A DNA stretch of 64,000 nucleotides. Origin: Lysobacterales bacterium (GTDB lineage Bacteria; Pseudomonadota; Gammaproteobacteria; Xanthomonadales; Marinicellaceae). Shown here one piece after another: positions 27,932 to 37,486 of this stretch. Both the position numbers and the translations under genes were made by a program. The notes below the pieces were generated by a model. It did no database searches. It was not told the origin of the DNA and was given only the letters and a program-made list of their open reading frames with translations. The stretch's first letter is position 1, and every line of letters begins with the position of its first letter. Location: NCBI GenBank assembly GCA_026982315.1, contig JALSHI010000014.1, positions 1 to 64,000 of the forward strand. The letters run 5' to 3'.

Positions 27932-29818
27932 ATGGCTCGTCGTCAACTGAAAAACCCGCACCAGGAAACCGTACTTTTCCAGTCACGCAGCATCAGCGCG
28001 CTGATGATAATCATTCTGGCTCTGGGGCTGGTGAACGGTCGATTTTTTTACTTGCAAATTATCCACCACGAAGACCTGAAGGCGCGTTCGGAAGCCAACC
28101 GCATCAAAACCACGCCCCTGCCCCCGGCACGGGGGCTCATTTATGACCGGAACGGCATCCTGCTGGCGGATAATTTACCCACCTATCGTCTGGAAGTTGT
28201 ACCGGAAAAAGTGAATCACCTGCAGCAGCAGCTTGACGAGCTGGCACAATTTATCCCTCTTGACACGACCGATGAAGAAAAAATCCAGCAGCAGCTACGC
28301 AATAAAAAGGCCTTCAAACCCGTCGTCATCAAGGACCGGCTTAACGAAGCCGAAGTGGCGGCCTTTGCTGTGCGCCGCCACCGCTTTCCGGGGTTTCGCA
28401 CGGTTCCTTACCTGGTTCGTTACTATCCCTACGGAGCCCTATTTTCCCATGTGATTGGCTATGTGGGGCGCATTAACGAAAATGACCTGAAAACCCTGGA
28501 TCACGCCCGTTACGCCGGTACGCGTTATGTGGGCAAACTGGGTGTGGAAAAGTTTTACGAAGCACGCCTGCATGGTGTCCCCGGGGAAATGAAAACCGAA
28601 ATCAATGCCCAGGGGCGCTTGCTAAAGGTGCTGCAACAAAAACCCGCTGTCAACGGGGAAGACCTGACACTAAGTCTGGATGTGCGCTTGCAACAGGCCG
28701 CCGCCGAAGCGTTTCGCACCAATCCGGAAACCAATATTGGCGCCGCCATCGCGCTGGACCCCCGTAATGGTGAAATCCTGGCCATGCTCAGCCAGCCGGG
28801 CTTTGATCCGAACCTGTTTGTGAATGGCATCTCTCACAGTCAGTATCAGGCCCTGATTCAGTCACCGGCAAAGCCCTTGTTTAACCGCACCATCAAGGCC
28901 CGTTATGAACCCGGCTCCACCATCAAGCCCTATATGCTGCTGGCCGGGCTGTATTATGGTGTTATTGAGCCGGGGTTTCGCATGTTCTCCAAAGGCTATT
29001 TCCAGTTGCCCGGTCAAAAACGCAAATACCATGACTGGAAGCGAGGCGGTCATGGCGAGGTCGATTCCGTGGCTGCCCTGGCGCAATCAGTGAACACCTT
29101 TTTTTACAGCCTGGCGGTAAAGCTCGGCATCGATCGCATCCACGATTTTTTGCGGTATTTTGGCTTTGGACAAAAAACCGGCATTGATATCCCGGGAGAA
29201 AGCACCGGTTTGCTGCCATCCCGGGCATGGAAAAAAGCCACACGTGGCGCAAGCTGGTATCCCGGAGAAACCGTCATTACCGGTATTGGCCAGGGTTATA
29301 TGATTGCCACACCCATTCAGATGGCGCACTCTCTGGGCATTCTGGCATCCAGAGGACTCATCACCCAGCCGCATGTGCTCAAGGATAAAAAACCGCCTGT
29401 GGTTAAACAACTGCCACTGGCTATCAAACCGGAATACTGGGATCTGGCGCACCAGGGCATGGTCGCAGTGGTGAACGGGAAAAAAGGCACCGCCCGGGCC
29501 ATTGCCTCGCCAGACTATCTCATTGCCGGCAAAACCGGCACCTCCCAGGTCTACGGCAAAAAAGAAGAAAATATCTATGAAAAAAGCACGGATATCCCTC
29601 GCCACTTGAAAAACCACGCATTGTTTGTCGCTTTTGCACCCGCTGATGACCCCAGCATCGCTGTGCTGGTCGTGGCCGAGCATGGTGCCAGTGGCTCCCG
29701 GGCAGCCGCTCCCGTTGCCAAGGCCATCATTCAACGCTACATGGCCCTGTACAGGCCGGAATACCTGAACAAAAGCGGCGAGCAGGCATCGGCAGAGTCC
29801 AGGAAGCCGCAGCCATGA
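27932..29818 (+). CDS. mrdA: Penicillin-binding protein 2 (elongasome transpeptidase)
   Basis: A 628-residue class B PBP that cross-links peptidoglycan during elongation. An N-terminal membrane helix (ISALMIIILALGLVNGRFFYLQII) leads into the pedestal domain (PPARGLIYDRNGILLADNLP). The transpeptidase has SxxK in EPGSTIKPY (Ser about 331), SxN in QSVNTF and KTG in GKTGTSQ. The stop overlaps rodA by ATGA. Zinc-site residues of the family were not checked. Confidence 0.97.
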   Translation: MARRQLKNPHQETVLFQSRSISALMIIILALGLVNGRFFYLQIIHHEDLKARSEANRIKTTPLPPARGLIYDRNGILLADNLPTYRLEVVPEKVNHLQQQLDELAQFIPLDTTDEEKIQQQLRNKKAFKPVVIKDRLNEAEVAAFAVRRHRFPGFRTVPYLVRYYPYGALFSHVIGYVGRINENDLKTLDHARYAGTRYVGKLGVEKFYEARLHGVPGEMKTEINAQGRLLKVLQQKPAVNGEDLTLSLDVRLQQAAAEAFRTNPETNIGAAIALDPRNGEILAMLSQPGFDPNLFVNGISHSQYQALIQSPAKPLFNRTIKARYEPGSTIKPYMLLAGLYYGVIEPGFRMFSKGYFQLPGQKRKYHDWKRGGHGEVDSVAALAQSVNTFFYSLAVKLGIDRIHDFLRYFGFGQKTGIDIPGESTGLLPSRAWKKATRGASWYPGETVITGIGQGYMIATPIQMAHSLGILASRGLITQPHVLKDKKPPVVKQLPLAIKPEYWDLAHQGMVAVVNGKKGTARAIASPDYLIAGKTGTSQVYGKKEENIYEKSTDIPRHLKNHALFVAFAPADDPSIAVLVVAEHGASGSRAAAPVAKAIIQRYMALYRPEYLNKSGEQASAESRKPQP

Positions 29819-30921
29819 GCCATCACACTCCCTGGCAAGCCCACCGCGCCATCCGGCTCCATCGCCGCTTTATCGACCCCTGGCTGTTATTGTTGTTATT
29901 GCTGCTGGTCAGCTACGGATTGCTGGTTCTGTATAGCGCTGGCGGTCCGGTGCTGGTCAAAAAACAGGCGGTCAGACTGGCGCTGGGGTTTGCTGTCATG
30001 CTGGTGCTGGCCCAAATCCGTCCTGAGCGTATTGCCCAGTTTACGCCCTGGTTGTATGGGCTTACGGTGATTCTCCTGATTGCCGTGCTATTGGTCGGCG
30101 ACGCCTCCAAGGGTGCCCAGCGGTGGCTACATATCGGCATCCGCTTCCAACCTTCGGAACTGGCCAAACTCACCGTACCCCTGATCGTGGCCTGGTACTT
30201 GCGCCACCGACGTTTACCCCCGACCTGGCGCGACACCCTTGTGGCTTTTGTGTTGTTGCTGGTTCCCGCCGCACTGGTGGTGGTCGAGCCGGATTTGGGC
30301 ACCGCCATTCTGGTGGCCGCGGCAGGCGTATTTGTTTTGTTTCTGGCGGGCTTGCCGTGGCGGTTTATGCTGGCGTCCCTGCTTGGCGGCGTGGCGGCCG
30401 CGCCGATACTGTGGCATTTCCTGGCAGATTATCAAAAACGTCGGGTATTAACCCTGCTCAACCCTGAAAGCGATCCATTGAATGCCGGCTGGAACATCAT
30501 CCAGTCCAAAATTGCCATTGGCTCCGGCGGACTGATGGGCAAAGGCTGGTTACAGGGCACACAAACCCAACTGGATTTTCTGCCTGAACATTCCACCGAC
30601 TTTATACTTTCAGTCCTGGCTGAAGAGTTTGGCTTTGTGGGGGTGGCCACCCTGATGTTTCTTTATCTGCTGATTCTCTTCCGCAGCTTTCAAATCGCCA
30701 TGGCCGCCAGGGATTCATTCAGCCGTTTAATTGCCGGGGCACTCACACTGACTTTTTTTGTCTATCTGTTTATCAACGCCGGCATGATTAGCGGTTTATT
30801 GCCTGTGGTGGGCGTGCCCCTGCCCCTGGTGAGCTATGGGGGCACCTCCATTATTACGCTGATGGCGGCCTTTGGTATCATTCTTTCTGTTTATAACCAC
30901 AAGAAGTTGATTAAACAATGA
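29815..30921 (+). CDS. rodA: Peptidoglycan glycosyltransferase RodA (SEDS)
   Basis: A 368-residue SEDS-family polymerase with about ten membrane helices, working with PBP2. Motifs include GDASKGAQRWLHIGIRFQPSELAKL, VVEPDLGTAILVAAAG and the catalytic-loop region LPEHSTDFILSVLAEEFGFVG, followed by GLLPVVGVPLPLVSYGGTS. Also called mrdB. It overlaps mrdA and mltB by 4 bases on each side. Confidence 0.97.
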   Translation: MSHHTPWQAHRAIRLHRRFIDPWLLLLLLLLVSYGLLVLYSAGGPVLVKKQAVRLALGFAVMLVLAQIRPERIAQFTPWLYGLTVILLIAVLLVGDASKGAQRWLHIGIRFQPSELAKLTVPLIVAWYLRHRRLPPTWRDTLVAFVLLLVPAALVVVEPDLGTAILVAAAGVFVLFLAGLPWRFMLASLLGGVAAAPILWHFLADYQKRRVLTLLNPESDPLNAGWNIIQSKIAIGSGGLMGKGWLQGTQTQLDFLPEHSTDFILSVLAEEFGFVGVATLMFLYLLILFRSFQIAMAARDSFSRLIAGALTLTFFVYLFINAGMISGLLPVVGVPLPLVSYGGTSIITLMAAFGIILSVYNHKKLIKQ

Positions 30922-31970
30922 CTGTATTCACATGGAAGCGCCTGTTCATCCTCACAAGCCTGCTGGTCGTTCAGATGACCGTGGCCTCTGGCTCCAGCAC
31001 TTCACCTGCCACGCGACAACAGCTGGCTGATGCTTTTGCCCGGGATTACGCACAAAAGTATCAACAACCACTCAGTCAAGTCCGCGAGATTCTTGCCCAG
31101 GCCCAGTTTCGCCCGGAAATCATCACCGCCATGCAGCGACCGGCAGAAAAAAAAAGCTGGTATCAGTACCGGCCGATTTTTCTCACCAACAAGCGTATTG
31201 CCGCCGGGGTGGAATTCATGCGCACGCACCGGCACATTCTGGAAAAGGTCAGCGCTGAAACCGGCGTCCCGGCAGAAATCATCACCGCCATTATTGGCGT
31301 CGAAACCTATTACGGCCGCATCACCGGAAAGCACCGGGTGCTGGATGCACTCACAACACTGGCTTTTGGGTACCCCAAACGCGCGTCGTTCTTCCGCAAG
31401 GAACTGGAACATTTCCTGCAACTGGCCGGTGAGGAAAATATCAGTCTCACGGAAACCACCGGCAGCTATGCTGGCGCCATGGGCTATGGCCAGTTTATGC
31501 CAAGCTCCTACCGCCACTATGCCCGGGATTATGATGGCGACGGCAAACGCGATTTGCTCCATTCTGTCCCTGACGCCATCTCCTCAGTGGCCAATTACTT
31601 CAAGGAACATGGCTGGCAGGCTGGACAACCGGTGGCCTATCCGTTACAGGCCAGCCCGGCAGCCCGTCATTTTGCCGCTGAAAAACGTCCTCAAAAACCT
31701 TCTTACAGCTGGGACACCCTGGCCGACTGGGGGTATCGGCTAAAGCCGGGCACACCAGTGCCCGAGTCCGTCCTCAGCCCACAGATGCGCCTTTCCCTGG
31801 TGGTGCTCGAACAACCTCACGGCAAGGAATATTGGGCCACTTTACCAAATTTTTACGTCATCACCCGTTATAATCACAGCCCTTTGTACGCCATGGCCGT
31901 CTATCAATTGGCCGAAGCCATCAAACAAGCGTACAGCAAAAAAACAGATCCACAGGGCGAAGGAACCTGA
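30918..31970 (+). CDS. mltB: Lytic murein transglycosylase B
   Basis: A 350-residue MltB-type lytic transglycosylase that cuts glycan strands to 1,6-anhydro ends. A signal peptide (LFILTSLLVVQMTVASG) is followed by the catalytic Glu in AIIGVETYYGRITGKHRVLDALTTL, then GSYAGAMGYGQFMPSSYRHYARDYDGDGKRDL-type motifs (split). No lipobox Cys is seen, so it may be soluble rather than lipidated. It overlaps rodA by ATGA. Confidence 0.95.
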   Translation: MTVFTWKRLFILTSLLVVQMTVASGSSTSPATRQQLADAFARDYAQKYQQPLSQVREILAQAQFRPEIITAMQRPAEKKSWYQYRPIFLTNKRIAAGVEFMRTHRHILEKVSAETGVPAEIITAIIGVETYYGRITGKHRVLDALTTLAFGYPKRASFFRKELEHFLQLAGEENISLTETTGSYAGAMGYGQFMPSSYRHYARDYDGDGKRDLLHSVPDAISSVANYFKEHGWQAGQPVAYPLQASPAARHFAAEKRPQKPSYSWDTLADWGYRLKPGTPVPESVLSPQMRLSLVVLEQPHGKEYWATLPNFYVITRYNHSPLYAMAVYQLAEAIKQAYSKKTDPQGEGT

Positions 31971-31988
31971 TTTGACCGGAGAGAAGGC

Positions 31989-32837
31989 GTGACAAACACA
32001 TTCCGTGGCGCACCGCCAAGGGTCTTGTTATGGCTGACGCTGGCGGTGGCCATTTGCCTGACAGGTTGCGACAATAACAGGCAACACAAAAAACCGGGAC
32101 AGGAAACCACCGAGACTTATGGGCCTCCTGTTGACGCCCCACCTGATGATGAAACATTTGATGTTCAACGGGTGGCTGACTGGGATATCCGGCCAGAACC
32201 TGCCAGCGAATTCGGCAATCACAGCCCTTATGAAGTTCTTGGGCAGTCTTATGAGGTGACCCATCCGGATGCACACTTTTCCCAGACCGGGCTGGCTTCA
32301 TGGTATGGAAAAAAATTCCACGGCCGCCTCACTTCCAACCGGGAAACCTTTGACATGTACCGGTTTACCGCCGCACACCGCACCTTACCCTTGCCCAGTT
32401 ACGTGCGCGTGACCAACCTGAAAAATGGCCGTTCTCTGGTGGTACGAGTCAATGACCGCGGGCCCTTCAAGGCTGACCGCATTATCGATTTGTCGTGGGC
32501 GGCGGCAAAAAAACTCGGCTATGTGGACGACGGCATTACAAAGGTGCGTATCGAGTTGGTACAGGCCCCTCAGGGAGACATGACTGACGCCGGTCAAAGC
32601 GGTTTGCTGTTTTTACAAGTTGGCGCTTTTGCCGATGAACAAAAAGCCAAAACCATTGCCAAACACATTGGCCAAAAAACCCAGTCCACTGTCCATATCC
32701 GTGCGACTGAACACTCGCAGCCCAGCCGATTGTACCGGGTGCGTGTGGGACCACTGGCCAACCAGGCACAAATACAACGGCTCAAACAACGATTAAAAAA
32801 ACTGGGATTTGAGCAACACCGCCTGGTGGTGGAGTAG
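31989..32837 (+). CDS. rlpA: RlpA septal lytic transglycosylase lipoprotein
   Basis: A 282-residue outer-membrane lipoprotein. The lipobox LTGC gives Cys27. The double-psi beta-barrel follows (QTGLASWYGKKFHGRLTSNRE, VVRVNDRGPFKADRIIDLS), then a C-terminal SPOR domain from about residue 205 (LFLQVGAFADEQKAKTIAKH) that binds denuded glycans at division sites. The start is GTG with GGAGAGAAGG just upstream. It lies 18 bases after mltB. Confidence 0.95.
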   Translation: MTNTFRGAPPRVLLWLTLAVAICLTGCDNNRQHKKPGQETTETYGPPVDAPPDDETFDVQRVADWDIRPEPASEFGNHSPYEVLGQSYEVTHPDAHFSQTGLASWYGKKFHGRLTSNRETFDMYRFTAAHRTLPLPSYVRVTNLKNGRSLVVRVNDRGPFKADRIIDLSWAAAKKLGYVDDGITKVRIELVQAPQGDMTDAGQSGLLFLQVGAFADEQKAKTIAKHIGQKTQSTVHIRATEHSQPSRLYRVRVGPLANQAQIQRLKQRLKKLGFEQHRLVVE

Positions 32838-32966
32838 AACTGGCTGCGGTCTGGACGGCTTTTATGAGATAATGGCAGGTTCGGAAGACACTTTGACTCA
32901 TCTGCCTGATTCAGGCATAGCGCTCCCAATACCATAAACTGACAAACAACGGATAAACACACCATC

Positions 32967-34166
32967 ATGATGAACACTTTGGTTCCTCTTGTATTTGTTC
33001 GGAGGGTTGGAAAACTCACTGGCTGGATAGCAGCATCCCTGCTTTTCGCCATGGTGTCCATGGCCCAAGCCAATCCACTGGTACCGGCGCCACCGGAAAT
33101 CAATGCCAAAAGCTATATTCTGAAAGACTTCCACAGTAATCAAATACTGGCCCAGAAAAATGCCCATCTGCGGGTTGAGCCAGCCAGTATCACCAAAATG
33201 ATGACAGCCTACGTGGTTTTCAATGAACTGGCTCAGGGGCGCTTGCGGCCTGATGAAAAAGCCACCATCAGCGAAAAAGCCTGGCGCACCGGCGGCTCCA
33301 AAATGTTCATTGAAGTGGGCAAGCAGGTGCCCATTATTGACCTTATCAAGGGCATGATTATCCAGTCCGGCAATGACGCCAGCGTGGCGCTGGCCGAACA
33401 TATCGCCGGCAGTGAAGAAACCTTTGCCAGCATGATGAACCAGCAAGCCGAAAAACTGGGAATGAAGGACTCGCATTTTGCCAATGCCACCGGCCTGCCC
33501 CATGAAAACCATTACACCACTGCCGCAGATGTCGCTATTTTGTCGGCGGCCCTTATCCGGGACTTCCCCGAATACTACAAGCTGTTTTCACAGAAACAGT
33601 ACACCCATAACGGCATTACCCAACACAACCGGAATACCCTGCTGTGGCGCGACCCCTCAGTGGACGGCCTCAAGACCGGCCATACCCAAAGCGCTGGTTA
33701 CTGCCTGGCGGCTTCAGCCAAACGCAATGGCATGCGCCTGATTTCGGCCATTATGGGCACAGAAAGCGAAAAAGCGCGCGCGGATGAAACACAAAAATTG
33801 CTGAACTATGGTTTCCGTTTTTTCGAAACCCACCAGCTTTACCAGCAAGGTGACCCGGATTTGAGTGTGGATGTCTGGAAAGGCGACAAGGAAAGCGTTA
33901 AACTGGGGTTGGCCGAAGCCCTTTATGTGACCATTCCCCGTGGTCAATATAAAAAGCTCTCAGCCGATGTCAAACTGCCCAAAGTCCTGGAAGCCCCGAT
34001 TCAAAAAGGGCAAAAAATCGGCGTGCTCAAACTGGATTTTAACGGCCAGCCGCTTTTGGAACGGGACTTGCTGGCCAAAGAATCTGTCGCCAGCGGCAGC
34101 TGGTGGACCCGGGTGACTGACTCTGTGGGGCTGTGGTTCAAATCCTTTGGAGACGATGATGAGTGA
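32967..34166 (+). CDS. dacA: D-alanyl-D-alanine carboxypeptidase (PBP5/6 type)
   Basis: A 399-residue low-molecular-weight PBP that trims the terminal D-Ala from stem peptides. The signal peptide ends near SMAQANP. SxxK lies in EPASITKMMTAY, SxN in IQSGNDASVALAEH and KTG in VDGLKTGHTQSAGYC. The C-terminal region carries the all-beta domain and an amphipathic anchor (DSVGLWFKSFG). It is 129 bases after rlpA, and its stop overlaps ybeD. Confidence 0.96.
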   Translation: MMNTLVPLVFVRRVGKLTGWIAASLLFAMVSMAQANPLVPAPPEINAKSYILKDFHSNQILAQKNAHLRVEPASITKMMTAYVVFNELAQGRLRPDEKATISEKAWRTGGSKMFIEVGKQVPIIDLIKGMIIQSGNDASVALAEHIAGSEETFASMMNQQAEKLGMKDSHFANATGLPHENHYTTAADVAILSAALIRDFPEYYKLFSQKQYTHNGITQHNRNTLLWRDPSVDGLKTGHTQSAGYCLAASAKRNGMRLISAIMGTESEKARADETQKLLNYGFRFFETHQLYQQGDPDLSVDVWKGDKESVKLGLAEALYVTIPRGQYKKLSADVKLPKVLEAPIQKGQKIGVLKLDFNGQPLLERDLLAKESVASGSWWTRVTDSVGLWFKSFGDDDE

Positions 34167-34485
34167 CGACAAGAAACCAGCACCGGCCAACAACCAACAG
34201 GGTGTGGATACATCCCTGGATGACAACAAGGAACACGGCCTGAATTTCCCCTGCGACTACCCTGTCAAGGCCATGGGCCCCAATACCGAGGCATTCGTCA
34301 CGGAAATGTTTGACTTGGTCAAAAAACATTGCCCGGATCTCAAACGCGAAGACATTACCACCCGTGCCAGCGGTTCGGCCACTTATCAATCTGTGACCTT
34401 GCCGGTCAAGGCCGAAAGCCGGGATCATCTCATTGGCATCTATCAAGACCTGAAAAACCACAAAGACGTCAAGTGGACGTTGTAA
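34159..34485 (+). CDS. ybeD: YbeD/DUF493 family protein
   Basis: A 108-residue ACT-like protein of the DUF493 family, found between dacA and lipB in many gammaproteobacteria. The family core is FPCDYPVKAMGPNTEAFVTEM, ITTRASGSATYQSVTLPVKAES and the ending DLKNHKDVKWTL. The role is not firmly known; a regulatory function is suspected from the fold. The ATG at 34159 is chosen because GGAG lies six bases upstream; the ATG at 34156 is too close. It overlaps dacA. Confidence 0.92.
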   Translation: MSDDKKPAPANNQQGVDTSLDDNKEHGLNFPCDYPVKAMGPNTEAFVTEMFDLVKKHCPDLKREDITTRASGSATYQSVTLPVKAESRDHLIGIYQDLKNHKDVKWTL

Positions 34486-34499
34486 CGCGCTGAATTGAC

Positions 34500-35207
34500 A
34501 TGGCAACCAAACCGCAGCAAACACCCAAACCACCACGGGCCTTGCATGTTCACCGCCTCGGGCTGCGCGATTACGAACCGGTATGGCGGGCAATGCAGTC
34601 CTTCACCAGCCAGCGCGATGAAAACACGCCCGACGAATTATGGCTGGTTGAGCACCCGCCGGTTTTTACCCTGGGACAGGCCGGCAAACCCGAGCATATT
34701 CTCTGTGCCGGTGATATTCCGGTGATTCATGTGGACCGCGGAGGGCAAGTCACTTATCACGGGCCAGGGCAAATTGTCGCCTATCCCATGATTGACTTGA
34801 AGCGCCATGGAATCGGCGTCAAGGCCCTGGTCAAAGGCATTGAGCAGGCCATTATTGACACCTTGAACGAATACGGCATTGAAGCCGCCCGCAAAGACAA
34901 TGCCCCCGGTGTGTATGTGGACGGCAAAAAAATCGCCGCTTTGGGCCTGCGGGTTCGCAAGGGCCGAAGTTTTCATGGCCTGGCATTTAACATACACATG
35001 GATCTGGAACCCTTTAACCGCATCAATCCCTGTGGATTTACCGACTTGCAGGTGATTTCCGTGGCTGACCTGGTGCCTGAAGTGACCATAGCCGATATTC
35101 AGCCAACACTGGTTAAACACTTGTGCCAACAGCTCAATTTCTACCCATTAAGCCAGACTCCAGCTGGCCAACACTCCCTTCATTACGAGGCTCAGCACAC
35201 CGCATGA
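34500..35207 (+). CDS. lipB: Octanoyltransferase LipB
   Basis: Moves octanoyl from ACP to lipoyl domains, the first step of lipoate synthesis. The motifs are [21 protein letters not shown], the catalytic Lys in [21 protein letters not shown] and the catalytic Cys in [13 protein letters not shown]. At 235 residues it is standard. Its stop codon overlaps the lipA ATG (ATGA), so the two lipoate enzymes are coupled. Confidence 0.97.
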   Translation: MATKPQQTPKPPRALHVHRLGLRDYEPVWRAMQSFTSQRDENTPDELWLVEHPPVFTLGQAGKPEHILCAGDIPVIHVDRGGQVTYHGPGQIVAYPMIDLKRHGIGVKALVKGIEQAIIDTLNEYGIEAARKDNAPGVYVDGKKIAALGLRVRKGRSFHGLAFNIHMDLEPFNRINPCGFTDLQVISVADLVPEVTIADIQPTLVKHLCQQLNFYPLSQTPAGQHSLHYEAQHTA

Positions 35208-36196
35208 ACAACAAACAGCCACTTGAGATTCGCCGCGGGCGCGCCACACCAAAAAGCGCTGGCGTCAAAGAAAAAGCCGGCGCAAAAACCGGTCGCAACC
35301 GCGTAACTTTCGATCCCAACCAGCCCATGCTGCGAAAACCTGACTGGATTCGCGTCAAACTGCCGGTGGGCAACCAGGTGGCAAAGCTCAAGGCCAAGCT
35401 GCGCGACAACTCCCTGGTCACCGTGTGCGAGGAGGCTTCCTGCCCCAATATCCACGAGTGTTTTGGCAAGGGCACGGCCACCTTTATGATTCTGGGGGAA
35501 ATCTGCACCCGCCGGTGCGCCTTTTGCGATGTGGCCCATGGCCGGCCGTTGCCGCCGGATGACAAGGAGCCGCTCAACCTGGCGCGCACCATTGCCGACA
35601 TGGGGCTGAAATACGTGGTCATCACCTCGGTTGACCGCGACGACCTCAAAGACGGGGGAGCGCAGCACTTCGTGGACTGCATCAACCGCACACGCGAACA
35701 CAATCCCGGCATCCGCATCGAAATACTGACCCCGGACTTTCGCGGCAAGGGAAAAATGCAACGCGCGCTGGAAATATTCGACCACGGCCTGCCGGATGTC
35801 TTCAATCACAACCTGGAAACGGTCAAGGAACTATACCGCGCTGTGCGGCCCGGCGCCGATTACCAGTGGTCGCTGGACTTGCTTAAACAGTTCAAGGAAC
35901 GCAACCCGCAGGTGGTCACAAAATCCGGCATTATGGTGGGGCTGGGTGAAACATTCGAACAGGTCAAAGGCGTTTTGCAGGATCTGTGCGCGCACGATGT
36001 GGACATGATTACCATTGGGCAATACCTGCAACCTTCGAAACACCACCACCCGGTTGTCCGCTACTGGACGCCCGATGAGTTTGAGGCCATTCGGGCGTAT
36101 GGAGAGCAGCTTGGCTTCATGCACATTGCCGCCGGACCGCTGGTGCGCAGCTCATACCATGCCGATGTACAGGCCGAGGAAGCCGGAGCTGTCTAG
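35204..36196 (+). CDS. lipA: Lipoyl synthase LipA
   Basis: A 330-residue radical-SAM enzyme that inserts two sulfurs into octanoyl groups. The auxiliary 4Fe-4S cluster cysteines are in [12 protein letters not shown] and the SAM cluster in [10 protein letters not shown]. The C-terminal RSSYHADV supplies the last auxiliary-cluster ligand (Ser). The ATG at 35204 (overlapping lipB) is taken as the start; upstream extension is not family-like. It is convergent with the YceI gene 23 bases away. Confidence 0.97.
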   Translation: MNNKQPLEIRRGRATPKSAGVKEKAGAKTGRNRVTFDPNQPMLRKPDWIRVKLPVGNQVAKLKAKLRDNSLVTVCEEASCPNIHECFGKGTATFMILGEICTRRCAFCDVAHGRPLPPDDKEPLNLARTIADMGLKYVVITSVDRDDLKDGGAQHFVDCINRTREHNPGIRIEILTPDFRGKGKMQRALEIFDHGLPDVFNHNLETVKELYRAVRPGADYQWSLDLLKQFKERNPQVVTKSGIMVGLGETFEQVKGVLQDLCAHDVDMITIGQYLQPSKHHHPVVRYWTPDEFEAIRAYGEQLGFMHIAAGPLVRSSYHADVQAEEAGAV

Positions 36197-36219
36197 TGCC
36201 GGCCTCCTGTGGCTTTTCT

Positions 36220-36840
36220 TTACTTGTTCGGCTGCCAAATGCCTTCCAGGGAAATCCAGATTTTTATCTGCTCGGCTTCCGGCCCCAGCATGGCGGCTTT
36301 CTTCATGTTAAAGTCCGACAGGCGTAATTCACCGGTGGCCTCGAAACCCTGACGATACCCGCCCCAGGGGTCCTTGCCGCCACCCAGATGCGTGACCGCC
36401 AGTTCCACCGGCTTTTCAATGCCCCGTAAAGTCAATACGCCCTTGAGTGAGGCCCGACCATTGCCCTGGTCTTCCCAGCCGGTGCTCACAAAAGTGGCCT
36501 GCGGATACGTCTTGACATCGAAAAAGTCAGCGCTTTTCAAGTGCTTGTCCCGCTCTGCATGATTGCTGTCCAGGCTGCGCATATCCATCATCACCTGTAC
36601 CCGGTTATTGGCCGGATTGTCCTTATCAAAAACAAAATCGCCGTCAAACCGACGAATATGGCCCTCCAGCCAGCTAAATCCCAGATGTTTAATTTTGAAG
36701 CTGATAAAAGCGTGCATGCCCTTGGTATCGATTTTATAGTGCCGCTCGGCGGCCATGGCATGCGCGCCAAACAGCATCGCAATACAAAATAAGGCCAATG
36801 CATCAACGCCGCGGGTATGCAGATATTGTCGTGTTTTCAT
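36220..36840 (-). CDS. YceI-family periplasmic protein
   Basis: A 206-residue YceI lipocalin-like protein with a signal peptide (ALALFCIAMLFGAHAMA). Core motifs are HAFISFKIKHLGFSWLEGHI, FVFDKDNPANNRVQVMMD, SLDSNHAERDKHLKSADFFDVKTYP and ATGELRLSDFNMKK. The family binds isoprenoids or amphiphiles. Its gene starts 3 bases after the stop of a cytochrome b561 gene, a recurring pairing. Confidence 0.93.
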   Translation of the reverse strand: MKTRQYLHTRGVDALALFCIAMLFGAHAMAAERHYKIDTKGMHAFISFKIKHLGFSWLEGHIRRFDGDFVFDKDNPANNRVQVMMDMRSLDSNHAERDKHLKSADFFDVKTYPQATFVSTGWEDQGNGRASLKGVLTLRGIEKPVELAVTHLGGGKDPWGGYRQGFEATGELRLSDFNMKKAAMLGPEAEQIKIWISLEGIWQPNK

Positions 36841-36843
36841 GGG

Positions 36844-37437
36844 TTATTTCCTCCTGTCAGAAAGTTGAGTCGGACAGCGGCCAAAAATTCGCCATAAACT
36901 GCCATCACCCAGCACAAAGTGGTGCCACAAGGCCGCTGCGGCATGTAAAACAATCAAACCAACCAGGCCGTAAGCCAGCCAGCGGTGCCACCAACCGGCC
37001 TGGTCTTCCAGATTCTCTGCGGGCAGGAAAGCAGACCCGAAAAACCAGGCGGGTATTTCAAACCAGTCAAAAACCTCAACACTGGCGCCCCTGGCGGTAG
37101 TTATCAGATACCCGCTGAGAATCAGAAAAAACATCAGCACATAAAACAAGCGGTGAACCCAGCGGGCCAAAAAGCGGCTTGTTGCCGTACCGGTAAGCAC
37201 CGGCGGCGGGTTCATCCAGCGCCATAACAAGCGCACCAGCAACGGGACGCCAAGCAACACACCCAAACTGCGGTGCCAGTCCGGCGCACGCACATACCAC
37301 GGATGGTAGTAGTCCAGGCTCACCATCCACAAACCCAGGCCAATCAATGCCAACAGCCACACGACCATGAGCCAGTGCAAAAAGGCAAAAGCCCAGCCAT
37401 AACAATTGCGAGTGTTTTTCCAGTGCGTTTTGACCAT
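36844..37437 (-). CDS. Cytochrome b561 family protein
   Basis: A 197-residue four-helix membrane cytochrome b561 (bacterial CybB type). Four or more helix-borne His are placed as di-haem ligands: FLHWLMVVW, PDWHRSLGVLLG, VHRLFYVLMF and VLHAAAALWHHFVLGD. It probably passes electrons between quinol and a periplasmic acceptor. The ATG at 37437 opens VKTHWKNTRNCYGW; the longer frame overlaps the divergent fructosamine kinase gene and is rejected. It is followed by the YceI gene. Confidence 0.92.
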   Translation of the reverse strand: MVKTHWKNTRNCYGWAFAFLHWLMVVWLLALIGLGLWMVSLDYYHPWYVRAPDWHRSLGVLLGVPLLVRLLWRWMNPPPVLTGTATSRFLARWVHRLFYVLMFFLILSGYLITTARGASVEVFDWFEIPAWFFGSAFLPAENLEDQAGWWHRWLAYGLVGLIVLHAAAALWHHFVLGDGSLWRIFGRCPTQLSDRRK

Positions 37438-37486
37438 GGCCTTGATTCCCGGCCTAAGACTTCGGGTTAAGGGTATAATTTTCCTG

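Noticed and set aside
37474-37479. A perfect TATAAT just before the fructosamine kinase start
   Set aside because: Only 7 bases lie between it and the ATG, and no -35 box is at 16-18 bases upstream.
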